64,000 bases of DNA from Gammaproteobacteria bacterium (GTDB lineage: Bacteria; Pseudomonadota; Gammaproteobacteria; Steroidobacterales; JABDKV01). A model generated the notes under the pieces. That model was not told the origin of the DNA. It ran no database searches and saw nothing but the letters and a program-made list of their open reading frames with translations. Below are positions 37,201-45,616 of this stretch, piece after piece; within the stretch, counting starts at the first letter, position 1, and each line of letters opens with the position of its first letter. The stretch lies in contig JAOTXU010000016.1 in the NCBI GenBank assembly GCA_029862165.1, positions 17,832 through 81,831 on the forward strand, in the 5' to 3' direction. Made by a program: the position numbers and the translations under genes.

Positions 37201-37806
37201 TATGATGCAGCGCTTGCCGACGTGCTTGCCACGATGGCAGTCAACGTGTTGTCCACCAATCTGGACAAGAATAAAACGCGGCTTTGCGACGTCGCGGTCG
37301 ATCAACGCGTATGCGAAATGGAATTCTATTTCCCGACAGCGCGACTCAATGCTGATGCGTTACGCACGACGCTGGGAAATTTCGGCAGAGATACACCTAT
37401 CGAACAACGTCTGAACACCCTGGATTTCATCGTAGACGACGGGTTCGTGCATGGCTTCATAGATCTTGTATTCGAAACGCACGGGCGTTACTACCTGACC
37501 GACTACAAATCGAATTGGTTGGGCGGCGCGATGGAGGACTATCGTATCGATCGTCTCATCCGGGAAATCTCGAGACACGATTATTATTTGCAATACCTTA
37601 TTTACAGTGTTGCTTTGCACCGCCACCTTGCAAAGCGCTTGGCGGACTATGACTATGATCGTCATTTTGGTGGTGCTTACTATTTGTTTGTGCGTGGCAT
37701 GCAGCCGGACAACGGTAGTGGTTATGGCGTTTTTTACGATCGGCCCGATGCAGAACTAATGCGCCGGCTCGAACTTTTGTTCTTTGGCCAGAGGCCTGGC
37801 AAGTGA
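34267..37806 (+). CDS. recB: Exodeoxyribonuclease V subunit beta (RecB)
   Basis: 1179 residues, the normal length. It is the 3'-5' SF1A helicase and nuclease of RecBCD. Walker A AGTGKT is at residues 27-32, motif Ia VVSFTDAATAELKERV, motif II LIDEFQDTDPLQF, motif III FVGDPKQAIYAFRGAD, and motif V TVHVSKGLQFPVVF. The C-terminal nuclease carries GFIDLVFETHGRYYLTDYKS, containing the catalytic Asp and DYK lysine. All key residues are present. ATG overlaps the recC stop. Confidence 0.97.
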   Translation: MNDHRDYRQLDALTVPLRGVNLVEANAGTGKTYNIVSLYLRLLLESAITVDQILVVSFTDAATAELKERVRGRLRRMQTVFETGEGEAEELELYASCPNRETALRQIVRALQSFDQAAIYTIHGFCQRLLSDAAFEAGLSSKTDLITDDDAIRRQLVDDFWHAETTQGSPIWLSYLLRNTSPERLYKQLAPYFSRPLLHRIAASEAGIGVDAETSFAVLYQQAQKDWPGYRDELYELLHNKSLKKNIYSDKLIKEDFRAADEWSASGEIRLDQLQKLARLGSRKVESSVKKGFDPVTHRYLDQFQELLTLAQQLSSEFSRRLAAMRERLLAYADKELPRRKREMRVRHFDDLLRELYVVLQTGQAKALRQAVREQYSAALIDEFQDTDPLQFSIFDYLFCQDDVPVFFVGDPKQAIYAFRGADVYAYLDARRHATRGHRLELNYRSTPALVESINHLFERPVNPFVIDAIDFHQSAAAKDLSGLHIDDKVQPAMQWWQVSSHEGKAPNRRDVESSVAESVATEITALLQLIQEDRVTKSGGDTLQAKDIAVLVNYHNQGRLVKDALEKRGIGCMQWTDENVFQSFEAEELYQVLSAVIEPANHRMVRGALTTEVLGYDAQGIDVLGRDDNLWQELLDRFASYLELWRHHGFARMLRRLMRDFGVEHRLLGLVRGQRRLSNILHLADLLQRESSRRHGRPHEVLIWMREQHKIDRPTDQAMLLRLESDENLVTIMTVHVSKGLQFPVVFCPYLWSAFSARELDVATFHDEHNRPCLDLGSERINAHLQQEKVERLAEQVRLTYVALTRAQLACYGVWGLLPGSDRSGLNWLLHRAGPPPVDVARLKRPTDDHEIASSLATLASDSVTVKDMPASSPRMLIKADSGRSKLEPRALQHEIPRGWRVSSFSALTRHVVEEPRDYDAGKGVDVSADVEPEGIFAFPRGARAGRCMHALFENIAFDATQSEILPVAQQVLREHGYDAALADVLATMAVNVLSTNLDKNKTRLCDVAVDQRVCEMEFYFPTARLNADALRTTLGNFGRDTPIEQRLNTLDFIVDDGFVHGFIDLVFETHGRYYLTDYKSNWLGGAMEDYRIDRLIREISRHDYYLQYLIYSVALHRHLAKRLADYDYDRHFGGAYYLFVRGMQPDNGSGYGVFYDRPDAELMRRLELLFFGQRPGK

Positions 37807-39602
37807 ACACCACCGATCGTACAGACCTGTTGGTCAGACACATGTCGCAGTTTCTGCGACAAATAGCCACGCAGATCAGTCCCGCAATGGATAGTGTCGT
37901 CGAGCGACTGCTTCGTCGGACGGCCGAGGGACACATTGCTCTGGACTTGCGCCGACAGGAGAGCGGCGCTGACCAGGCTGGGGCACCACTGGCCGAGCTG
38001 CGCGAGTCCGTGCTCATCAGTGGACTTGCCGGCGCGCCGGGGGAATACAAGCCACTAATCCTCGATGCGCATGATCGACTCTATCTGTATCGTTATTGGG
38101 ACTATGAAAACCGTGTAGCGGATGCGCTCCGCCGGCGGGCGCAATGGGTGGAGGAAAATCCGGATACTGCAGCTATTGCTCGGTTAATCGGCGACCTGTT
38201 TGAGGGCCCACACGTAACGGGGCAAAAAACGGCCGCGGCAATCGCTGCATTGAGACGACTGACCGTAGTGTCTGGCGGGCCAGGAACCGGAAAGACAACA
38301 GCTGTGGTGCGGATACTCTCGTTGTTGCTTGAGTTGAATCCGAAACTTAACGTCGCGCTGGCAGCACCGACCGGAAAAGCGGCTGCCCGCGCCGGCGATG
38401 CCGTGCGGCGCGCGGAAATACCGGTGCAAATGAGTACGAAAACTCGTGAGCGCATCCCGCGAGAGGCCTACACATTGCACCGATTATTGGGTTTGCGTCC
38501 TGGCTATAGTCGATATCACGCAGATAACCCTTTGCCTTACGACGTAGTAGTAGTGGATGAGGCATCGATGGTCGGCGTGTCGCTAATGGCACGACTGCTC
38601 GATGCTTTGGCTGATGACTGCCGTTTGATCCTCCTGGGCGATAAAGATCAGCTCTCATCGGTCGAACCCGGGTCCGTACTGGGTGATATCTGTAGCTTTG
38701 AAGCAGATTACTCGCCGAAGTTCGTGGCTGGTGTGGAAAATTTGAACGCCGAGACAAACACCGCACCGATGACACATGCGTTGCAGGACTGTGTTGCTCG
38801 ACTGACACATAGTTTCCGCTTCGGGGCCGATAGCGGTATTGGCACTCTGGCCGGCGCAATACGATGCGGCGACGCCGATGCTGCACTGGATATTTTGCGG
38901 GATCCCAAGTTACCAGATGTGACTCTGCACGAAGCAGCGACGATCGCCGAGTTATACGAACAATTGTCACAACAGTTGCTGGCTGGTTTGCGAAAGTATC
39001 TGACGAGTATTCGCGATGGTGCTGATCCCGCGACGGTGCTGTCTGGTTTTGAATCGTTCAGGCTGCTTTGTGCGTTTCGCCACGGCCAGACTGGCGTTGC
39101 GGGACTGAACAAACTGACCGAGCAGCTGCTCTTTGATAATGGACTGATTGATATCCGGGAAAACTGGTATTCCGGCAGACCCGTTATGGTGACCAGTAAC
39201 GACTACATGCTGCAGTTGTTTAATGGCGACATCGGGGTCACGATCCGAGACGAGGACGATGATGCGCCACGCGTCGTGTTCGAAACCCAGGGTGGGATAC
39301 GTAGCCTGCACACGCCGCGTTTACCGGGGCACGTAACCGTCTTTGCCATGACAGTACATAAGTCTCAGGGATCAGAATTTGACGACGTCGCGTTGGTTCT
39401 TCCGGAAAAAACGAGTGACCTGCTGGGGCGCGAGTTGATATACACAGCCGTTACGCGCGCGCGTCATCGTGTGGCCATCTATGGCGGGGCAGAGCAGCTC
39501 AAAGAGGCGATAAATCGGGTGCAGCGCCGCGGATCGGGCCTGGCCGACAAGCTTCGTGTTGCGGGCTCCCCGGGCGTGCCTGAGCAGGGGTCCTTGTTCT
39601 AA
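37803..39602 (+). CDS. recD: Exodeoxyribonuclease V subunit alpha (RecD)
   Basis: 599 residues. RecD is the 5'-3' SF1B helicase subunit. Walker A GGPGTGKTT is at 158-166, motif II VVVDEASMVG, motif III LILLGDKDQLSSVEPG, an SF1B motif V-VI stretch HVTVFAMTVHKSQGSEFDDV, and YTAVTRARHRVAIYGG near the C-terminus. GTG start 37803 overlaps the recB stop. With recC and recB it forms a complete RecBCD set for double-strand break repair and linear DNA degradation. Confidence 0.97.
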   Translation: MNTTDRTDLLVRHMSQFLRQIATQISPAMDSVVERLLRRTAEGHIALDLRRQESGADQAGAPLAELRESVLISGLAGAPGEYKPLILDAHDRLYLYRYWDYENRVADALRRRAQWVEENPDTAAIARLIGDLFEGPHVTGQKTAAAIAALRRLTVVSGGPGTGKTTAVVRILSLLLELNPKLNVALAAPTGKAAARAGDAVRRAEIPVQMSTKTRERIPREAYTLHRLLGLRPGYSRYHADNPLPYDVVVVDEASMVGVSLMARLLDALADDCRLILLGDKDQLSSVEPGSVLGDICSFEADYSPKFVAGVENLNAETNTAPMTHALQDCVARLTHSFRFGADSGIGTLAGAIRCGDADAALDILRDPKLPDVTLHEAATIAELYEQLSQQLLAGLRKYLTSIRDGADPATVLSGFESFRLLCAFRHGQTGVAGLNKLTEQLLFDNGLIDIRENWYSGRPVMVTSNDYMLQLFNGDIGVTIRDEDDDAPRVVFETQGGIRSLHTPRLPGHVTVFAMTVHKSQGSEFDDVALVLPEKTSDLLGRELIYTAVTRARHRVAIYGGAEQLKEAINRVQRRGSGLADKLRVAGSPGVPEQGSLF

Positions 39603-39665
39603 TTGTGCGTTGGTTGAAAAAAACCCTTAGGATGACGCGATTCACATTCTTTTTGAGGTCCAGTA

Positions 39666-39947
39666 ATGAGCACAGCGAGCGCACGTCATATCCTTGTTGC
39701 GGATGAAGACGCCTGTAACGAACTCAAGACGCAGATCAAAAGCGGAGCCGACTTTGCCGACATTGCGAAAGAGCACTCACAATGCCCGTCTGGTGGGCGT
39801 GGTGGCGATCTAGGTCAGTTCAGCCCTGGACAAATGGTGCCGGAGTTTGATCAGGTTGTGTTTAGCGCAGATCTCGGCGCAGTGCACGGGCCGGTCAAGA
39901 CGCAATTTGGTTACCACCTCATCGAGATTACTCAACGCGACGACTGA
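39666..39947 (+). CDS. Parvulin-type peptidyl-prolyl isomerase (PpiC-like)
   Basis: 93 residues, a single-domain cytoplasmic parvulin of the size of E. coli PpiC. Seen: SARHILVADEDACNELKTQI at the start, FADIAKEHSQCPSGGRGGDLGQF, and FGYHLIEI at the end, all family hallmarks. It catalyses cis-trans isomerisation of prolyl bonds, with no signal peptide. AGG ahead of ATG 39666. The 3' end overlaps the convergent glycosyltransferase by 16 bases. Confidence 0.95.
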   Translation: MSTASARHILVADEDACNELKTQIKSGADFADIAKEHSQCPSGGRGGDLGQFSPGQMVPEFDQVVFSADLGAVHGPVKTQFGYHLIEITQRDD

Positions 39948-41026
39948 TCGTTAGTTTTGCCGAGCAGAGTACCGAAAAGACTGAGTGTTTTTTGAATTGT
40001 GTCCTGGATGCGAAAGTCTTTACCGATTCTTTCCCGGGCCTTGCCACCTAATTGGCTGCGTAACTCAGTATCGTCACATAGAAGTTGCAGCGCTTTAGTC
40101 AACGCCGAAATTGAGCCCGGCTCTACGACTAGACCGCACTGACCATCAATGACCAGTTCTGCGTTGCCGCCGGTGTCTGTTACGATCGGCGCCACGCTAC
40201 AGGCCATCGCCTCTATGATGGTCTTTGGCAAACCCTCCCGCCGCAGTGCCGGCAGTACAGCAATGTCAGCGGCAGCCGTAACGGCCAGCGCGTCATCGCG
40301 GAATCCCAGCGCGTGATAACGCGATGCATCCATATGTTTTAGGGCGCGCCGGGCCAGTTTGGCATGGTCTGTGCCGGTACCAACAAGTATCAGGTGAGCA
40401 CTGGATTGCAGTTGCGCGAAAGCATCTATCAGGGTTTCGATACCTTTCCTCGGCCTATAATTGCTCACGCAGATCACTCTTGGCGCAGTATCGTCAATAC
40501 CGATAGCTGACAGATTTGCGGCTTCAACGTCATACCACGCAAGATCATGTCCTTTGTATATAGTGATCGCCTTGTTGGGGTCGGTTAACTGCGCAGAAAC
40601 AGAACGTCGCACAGCGTCGGCCACACACACGATCGCGTCGACGTGAGGATTCAGGTGTGTGAGATAGCAACTTGGGTCCCAGCGACTGATGTTGCCGGTC
40701 TGACCGCGGTAGCTCACTAGTTTTGCGTTGCTGCCACGCACTGCAAACGCAGCATTGGCAATAGTCTTGTTGGTCATTGCAAAGACTATGTCGGTTTGCG
40801 GCAGTTGATCACGAATTTGCGTAATCGCCCGCCTGTCTAATTTTCCGTTGCTTTGAAAATCGACAATGCGGAGACCTGCGTCGCGAGCGAGCTGCGCATA
40901 CTCGGTGTCAGCTTCTGTCATCAGTGTTACTGTCGCGCCACCGCGTTGCAAACCGATAAACCACTCCGCCTCCGGTCTGACGTTGGTAATACTGGCGCGC
41001 ATCGAGGTGAGGCAGAGTATTCGCAT
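39932..41026 (-). CDS. GT4-type glycosyltransferase
   Basis: 364 residues from ATG 41026 (frame open to GTG 41044). It has the GT-B fold: N-terminal MRILCLTSMR, inter-domain RVICVSNYRPRKGIETLIDA, and the C-terminal nucleotide-sugar region LPALRREGLPKTIIEAMAC with the E-x7-E spacing, then PIVTDTGGNAELV. It transfers a sugar from a nucleotide donor to an unknown acceptor, probably in envelope polysaccharide or glycolipid synthesis. No neighbouring polysaccharide cluster. Convergent with the parvulin gene. Confidence 0.9.
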   Translation of the reverse strand: MRILCLTSMRASITNVRPEAEWFIGLQRGGATVTLMTEADTEYAQLARDAGLRIVDFQSNGKLDRRAITQIRDQLPQTDIVFAMTNKTIANAAFAVRGSNAKLVSYRGQTGNISRWDPSCYLTHLNPHVDAIVCVADAVRRSVSAQLTDPNKAITIYKGHDLAWYDVEAANLSAIGIDDTAPRVICVSNYRPRKGIETLIDAFAQLQSSAHLILVGTGTDHAKLARRALKHMDASRYHALGFRDDALAVTAAADIAVLPALRREGLPKTIIEAMACSVAPIVTDTGGNAELVIDGQCGLVVEPGSISALTKALQLLCDDTELRSQLGGKARERIGKDFRIQDTIQKTLSLFGTLLGKTNDQSSR

Positions 41027-41115
41027 GAATCCCGCTAAAGCCACGGCTGAAAGAGGGTAGGGTTTGGATTCTAATGGGGTCTGGCCCGGCAGGCCATGTC
41101 GGACGTCGCGGTTGA

Positions 41116-41973
41116 CTAGGTTGTGCAGTCGGGACCCGTTGCAACCGCTCGTTCAGGATCTCGCGACCATTCGCTCCACGAGCCAGGGTAAAGACGTGCG
41201 CCGGGTAATCCCGCGATTTCCATGGCGAGCAAGTTGTGACAGGCCGTGACGCCGGAACCGCACATGCAGATTACATGATCGGCTGTTTCATCTTGTATGG
41301 CGGCATCAAAGTACACGCGCAATTCCGACGCCGGCAAAAACTGCCCGTCGCGATCCAGGTTAGCCGCGAATGGATAATTGTGTGCGCCGGGGATGTGTCC
41401 AGCTCGTTTGTCCAGGGGTTCGGTATCTCCAAGAAAGCGTGGTGCCGCTCTGGCGTCGAGTACCACATGTCCGAGTTCCAGGCTGCGAGACAGCTCGTCT
41501 GCATCAACCAGCATCTGATTTTGCAAGCGCATCTCAAAGTGCGCTGGTTTGCGATCGGTAGTACTGTTGACCGTCGGCAAACCGTATCGGCGCCAGGCCC
41601 GCAGACCGCCATTGAGTACGGCTACCTTGTCATGACCCAGCCACTTTAAGAGCCACCAACCGCGTGCAGCAATTGTGCTATTACTGTCGTCGTAGACAAT
41701 GACCTGCGTGTTGACGCCGATCCCCCATTGCGAAAAACATTCCGCCAAATCGATCGGATCCGGCAGGGGATGACGTCCGCTGGACTCTGTAACCGGTGAC
41801 GATAAGTGGCGTTCGAGATCAGCGTATACAGACCCCGGAATATGAGCCTGTTGCCATTGCAGGTATCCCGCTTCCGAATCTGCCAGGTCAAAGCGGCAAT
41901 CGAGAATGACCCAATCAGGGTCCTTGCTATGCTCGGCCAACGTTGCCGGCGAGACGAGATTGCGATTTGGCAC
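41116..41973 (-). CDS. Sulfurtransferase (thiosulfate/3-mercaptopyruvate type)
   Basis: 285 residues with two rhodanese domains. The N-terminal inactive domain has WVILDCRFDL and HIPGSVYADLE. The C-terminal active domain has VLDARAAPRFLG, HIPGAHNYPFA and the catalytic loop CGSGVTAC starting at Cys238. A CGSGVT loop is closer to 3-mercaptopyruvate sulfurtransferase (SseA) than to thiosulfate-specific RhdA. It moves sulfane sulfur to thiophilic acceptors such as cyanide. Monocistronic, minus strand. Confidence 0.92.
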   Translation of the reverse strand: MPNRNLVSPATLAEHSKDPDWVILDCRFDLADSEAGYLQWQQAHIPGSVYADLERHLSSPVTESSGRHPLPDPIDLAECFSQWGIGVNTQVIVYDDSNSTIAARGWWLLKWLGHDKVAVLNGGLRAWRRYGLPTVNSTTDRKPAHFEMRLQNQMLVDADELSRSLELGHVVLDARAAPRFLGDTEPLDKRAGHIPGAHNYPFAANLDRDGQFLPASELRVYFDAAIQDETADHVICMCGSGVTACHNLLAMEIAGLPGARLYPGSWSEWSRDPERAVATGPDCTT

Positions 41974-42229
41974 TTTTGTGGCTTGTTCAGAAAATATGTA
42001 CCAAGCTTAGTACAGGATTCCGGCTCGTGTTGCGGATCGGAAAGCGTCAAATCTGTGCTTCAGAATGTATTAGTTTTTCATCATAATCTACTGTTCTGAA
42101 AGTGTATTTCATCGCCGGAGTTTTGGTTAATGGTCTGCCAATTGCGTAATTGTGAATAGGATGCATTTGCGGCCGTGACAGACCGGCCATCTTTCTGCGT
42201 TTGCAACGAATGTGATACGTTGCTGCGGC

Positions 42230-42994
42230 ATGGATGAACACCGTGTCATGCAGGGGCTTCCCGACACTGCACCCGTCGTAGTCGCTCACCGTGGCGATGC
42301 GACGCATTTCCCGGAAAATACGATCTCCGCACTGCGGGGTGCGGTCGCCTGTGGTGTGCAGCATTTGGAATTTGATGTACAGCTGACTGCCGACCGGGTT
42401 CCGGTGCTGTTGCACGATGAGTCCTTGCTACGCACGGCGGGCATCGACCAAATTATTACGGCCAGCATTGCGGCGGAACTCAGTCGGGTTGGTGTTGGTC
42501 AGGCAGATCGCTTTGGCGATAGTTTTCACCGCGAGTATTTGCCCTCTTTATCCGACGCACTTGCGGCGCTTTCGGGACAGAGTCTTACGCTGTTTGTTGA
42601 ACTGAAGCGTCATAGTCTCCGTGCCTTTGGGCGACGCCGCATGCTGGATGCAGTCTTGCCAATACTGCACGGTGGACAACACAACTTCGTCATCGTGTCG
42701 TTTGATTGGCGCGTCTTGCAATACGTCCGTGAGTGCAGCGATTTTCCGATCGGCTTTGTACTGGATGCTCATGATGCACGCGCAATTACACAAATCGTGC
42801 AATTGTCGCCGCAATATGTGTTTTGCAATGAACGTCGCCTGCCACCGGCGGACGTGCCGCTGTGGTGGGGTAACTGGGACTGGGTAATCTATGAAATTAC
42901 CCGCGCTGACCAGGCCCGGCAACTGGCACGACGTGGCGCAACATATGTGGAGAGTATGGAAGCCTGCCGACTCGAGCGCGAGTTGCGTCCGTGA
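42230..42994 (+). CDS. Glycerophosphodiester phosphodiesterase family protein
   Basis: About 254 residues. The GDPD signature is clear: AHRGDATHFPENTISA (catalytic His and Glu) and LEFDVQLTADRVPVLLHDES, with FVELKRHS and the region FVIVSFDWRVLQYVRE later. It hydrolyses glycerophosphodiesters to glycerol-3-phosphate and an alcohol. The start is uncertain: ATG 42230 is used, with GTG 42212 and ATG 42248 as alternatives. No signal peptide, so cytoplasmic. The stop overlaps the downstream G3P dehydrogenase start (GTGA), which consumes its product. Confidence 0.88.
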   Translation: MDEHRVMQGLPDTAPVVVAHRGDATHFPENTISALRGAVACGVQHLEFDVQLTADRVPVLLHDESLLRTAGIDQIITASIAAELSRVGVGQADRFGDSFHREYLPSLSDALAALSGQSLTLFVELKRHSLRAFGRRRMLDAVLPILHGGQHNFVIVSFDWRVLQYVRECSDFPIGFVLDAHDARAITQIVQLSPQYVFCNERRLPPADVPLWWGNWDWVIYEITRADQARQLARRGATYVESMEACRLERELRP

Positions 42995-44187
42995 CTGGTT
43001 GTCGTTATGACATAGTCGTAATTGGTGGTGGCATACATGGGGTGGGGATCACGCAGGCGGCGGCGGCGGCGGGCTACTCGGTGCTACTGCTGGAAAAGAG
43101 CGCGTTGGCGGCCGGAACCTCGAGTAAATCGAGCAAGCTCATACACGGTGGCTTGCGTTATTTGGAAACCTACCAGTTCGGACTGGTTGCGGAGAGCCTG
43201 CGCGAACGTGCGCTATTGCTGAAGCTGGCGCCGGGCCTGGTGAAGCTGCGGCCGTTTATTATCCCTGTGTATAAGAAGACCCGCCGCGCGCCGTGGTTAG
43301 TGCGCCTCGGTCTCAGTCTGTATGCCGTACTGGGGCGTTTCCGCGAGGGTGCCTCTTTCCACACTATACCGAGCAGTGATTGGCAATCACTCGACGGTTT
43401 ACGGACGGATGATTTGAAAGCGGTTTTCAGCTACTCGGATGCGCAGACTGACGACCGTTTGTTGACTCGCGCAGTTATGAATTCGGCTTTGGAACTGGGT
43501 GCTCAATATGAGATGCCGGCGGAGTTTGTGGGAGCGCAACTCGATGAGGCAGGTAATATCGTGCGTTACCGCGTCGATCACACAGAAAAGCAATGCGTCG
43601 CCGGCATATTGATCAATACGGCCGGACCCTGGGTTAATGAAGTTCTTGCCCGGGTTACGCCCGCACAAGTGGCGCCCGCGATATCGCTGGTACAGGGCAG
43701 TCATATTGTTATCGGTCAGCAATTCAAACGTGGGATTTATTACGTAGAAAGCCCGCGTGACGGGCGCGCCGTGTTTGTCATGCCACGGCAGAACGATACT
43801 CTGGTCGGCACGACCGAGATACGCTTTCGCGGTCATCCGGATACGGTTACGACATTTCCGCGGGAACGTTCATACCTCTGTTCTGTTGTTGAGTACTACT
43901 TCCCGGCGTTGCGCGGCACAATAGCCAACAGCATCATTGGCGCATTTGCCGGCTTGCGTGTATTGCCCGAAGGGAAAGGTCACGCGTTTCATCGCCCACG
44001 CGAAACTATATTGCGATCGGATAACGAAACTCATCCTCATATTTTGAGCGTCTACGGTGGCAAACTTACCGGGTACCGCGCGACAGCCGAGAAAGTCATC
44101 AACCACCTGAGGCCATTTCTGCCGGAGCGGTCGGCGATCGCCAGCACACGGGAACTTCCTCTCACACCGCCAAGAGACGATGTCTGA
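42991..44187 (+). CDS. FAD-dependent glycerol-3-phosphate dehydrogenase-like protein, short form
   Basis: 398 residues. N-terminal FAD motif GGGIHGVG followed by the GlpD stretch SSKSSKLIHGGLRYLE, LVQGSHIV, DTLVGTTEIRF and the C-terminal LSVYGGKLTGYRATAE. It oxidises glycerol-3-phosphate to DHAP and passes electrons to quinone. E. coli GlpD has about 500 residues; this protein ends after the FAD domain and lacks the C-terminal helical DAO_C domain. It sits between phosphodiesterase and kinase genes, so product flow fits. GTG start. Confidence 0.88.
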   Translation: MTGCRYDIVVIGGGIHGVGITQAAAAAGYSVLLLEKSALAAGTSSKSSKLIHGGLRYLETYQFGLVAESLRERALLLKLAPGLVKLRPFIIPVYKKTRRAPWLVRLGLSLYAVLGRFREGASFHTIPSSDWQSLDGLRTDDLKAVFSYSDAQTDDRLLTRAVMNSALELGAQYEMPAEFVGAQLDEAGNIVRYRVDHTEKQCVAGILINTAGPWVNEVLARVTPAQVAPAISLVQGSHIVIGQQFKRGIYYVESPRDGRAVFVMPRQNDTLVGTTEIRFRGHPDTVTTFPRERSYLCSVVEYYFPALRGTIANSIIGAFAGLRVLPEGKGHAFHRPRETILRSDNETHPHILSVYGGKLTGYRATAEKVINHLRPFLPERSAIASTRELPLTPPRDDV

Positions 44188-45604
44188 CGAACTGGTTCTT
44201 GCTATAGACCAGGGCGGCCAGTCCACTCGGGCAATCGCCTTTGACCGACAGGGACAGGTGTATGCATCACACAGCGTCCCGGTCACGACCCGCCGCACCG
44301 GCGAGAATCATGTAGAGCATGATCCTGACCAATTGTTGTCGTCTGTTAATGAGGCGATCGCGGCGGTGGCTGCCGAGACCCTGGGCAAACGCCGTATTGT
44401 GGCGGCCGGATTGGCGACACAACGATCCACGGTAGTCTGCTGGGATCGTGAAAATGGTGCCGCGTTGTCGCCCGTCATTTCCTGGCAGGATCGCCGGGCG
44501 ATAGAGATATTGCGGCGATTTGCGCCGTCAGAGAAAGTCGTACAACAAATCACCGGATTGGTACGTTCGCCGCACTATGGCGCAAGCAAGCTGCGGTGGT
44601 GTTTGGACAATATTGACTCTGTTGCACGGGCCCGACAGGCGGGAACATTGGCCATGGGGCCGTTGTCGAGTTTCCTGTTGTTTCATCTTGTGTCAGATCA
44701 GCCATTTCTCGCTGATCCGGTCAATGCGTCGCGAACGCTCTTGTGGGATGTCAACACATTGGATTGGTCTGACGAGATGCTCGGTGCATTTGGGATCCCA
44801 GGTGAATGCTTGCCGACCTGTGTCAGCAGCAAGCATGGATTTGGCATCCTGAGGGGTGTTGAGATACCGCTTACGGTGTGCACCGGCGATCAGGGTGCCG
44901 CTATCTTCGCCGGTGGTGCTGTGCGTGCCGGAACGGCTTACATCAATATTGGAACCGGTGCTTTTGTACTTGCGCCGGTGGCACAGGCACCCGCCAATAC
45001 GCGACTGTTGCGCAGCGTCGTGTGGGACGACGAAAGCACGGTGATGCGGGTAATGGAGGGTACGGTAAACGGTGCAGGCAGTGCAGTAGCCGCGCGCCAA
45101 GCATCGCCGGCGGACGTTGTCCGTGCGGCCAGTGCTATTGCGACGCCCGGAATACCGCTATTCCTCAACGGCGAGTCAGGTTTGGGTTCGCCGTACTGGC
45201 GTGAAGACTTTGCCAGTCGTTTTGTCGGTAAAGGCGACGATCACAGTTGCTTGACTGCTGTGTTGGAAAGCGTGTTGTTCTTGCTGCAGGTCAACCTGGA
45301 GCAGATCGCTTGGGCCACGAATCTTAGAACCATCGTTGTGAGTGGGGGACTGAGTCACAATGACGGGCTCTGTCAGGGTCTGGCAGACTTATCGGGTCTG
45401 GTGGTGCGACGACCCGATGAAGCCGAAGCGACAGCGCGGGGGCTGGCTTTTCTGACCGCCAGGCTGCCAACTGAGTGGCAGCCGGCGCCGGAACAAGCTT
45501 TCGAACCCGGGGCCGACAGGAACATACTGCGGCAGCGTTTTTCTTTGTGGCTCGATGAAATGAATACTACTGTCGAGCCGAGTCGATACAATGAACGCCA
45601 GTAA
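44180..45604 (+). CDS. FGGY-family kinase, probably glycerol kinase-like
   Basis: 474 residues with the FGGY fold: phosphate-1 motif LAIDQGGQSTRAIAFDRQG, GLATQRSTVVCWDRENG, a metal/substrate region TGDQGAAIFAGG, and adenosine motif IVVSGGLSHNDG. It would phosphorylate glycerol to glycerol-3-phosphate, inferred from the adjacent G3P dehydrogenase. The usual GTTSSR of GlpK is GGQSTR and several glycerol-contact positions differ, so another polyol is possible. ATG overlaps the upstream stop by eight bases. Confidence 0.85.
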   Translation: MSDELVLAIDQGGQSTRAIAFDRQGQVYASHSVPVTTRRTGENHVEHDPDQLLSSVNEAIAAVAAETLGKRRIVAAGLATQRSTVVCWDRENGAALSPVISWQDRRAIEILRRFAPSEKVVQQITGLVRSPHYGASKLRWCLDNIDSVARARQAGTLAMGPLSSFLLFHLVSDQPFLADPVNASRTLLWDVNTLDWSDEMLGAFGIPGECLPTCVSSKHGFGILRGVEIPLTVCTGDQGAAIFAGGAVRAGTAYINIGTGAFVLAPVAQAPANTRLLRSVVWDDESTVMRVMEGTVNGAGSAVAARQASPADVVRAASAIATPGIPLFLNGESGLGSPYWREDFASRFVGKGDDHSCLTAVLESVLFLLQVNLEQIAWATNLRTIVVSGGLSHNDGLCQGLADLSGLVVRRPDEAEATARGLAFLTARLPTEWQPAPEQAFEPGADRNILRQRFSLWLDEMNTTVEPSRYNERQ

Positions 45605-45616
45605 ACGGGAGTGTCG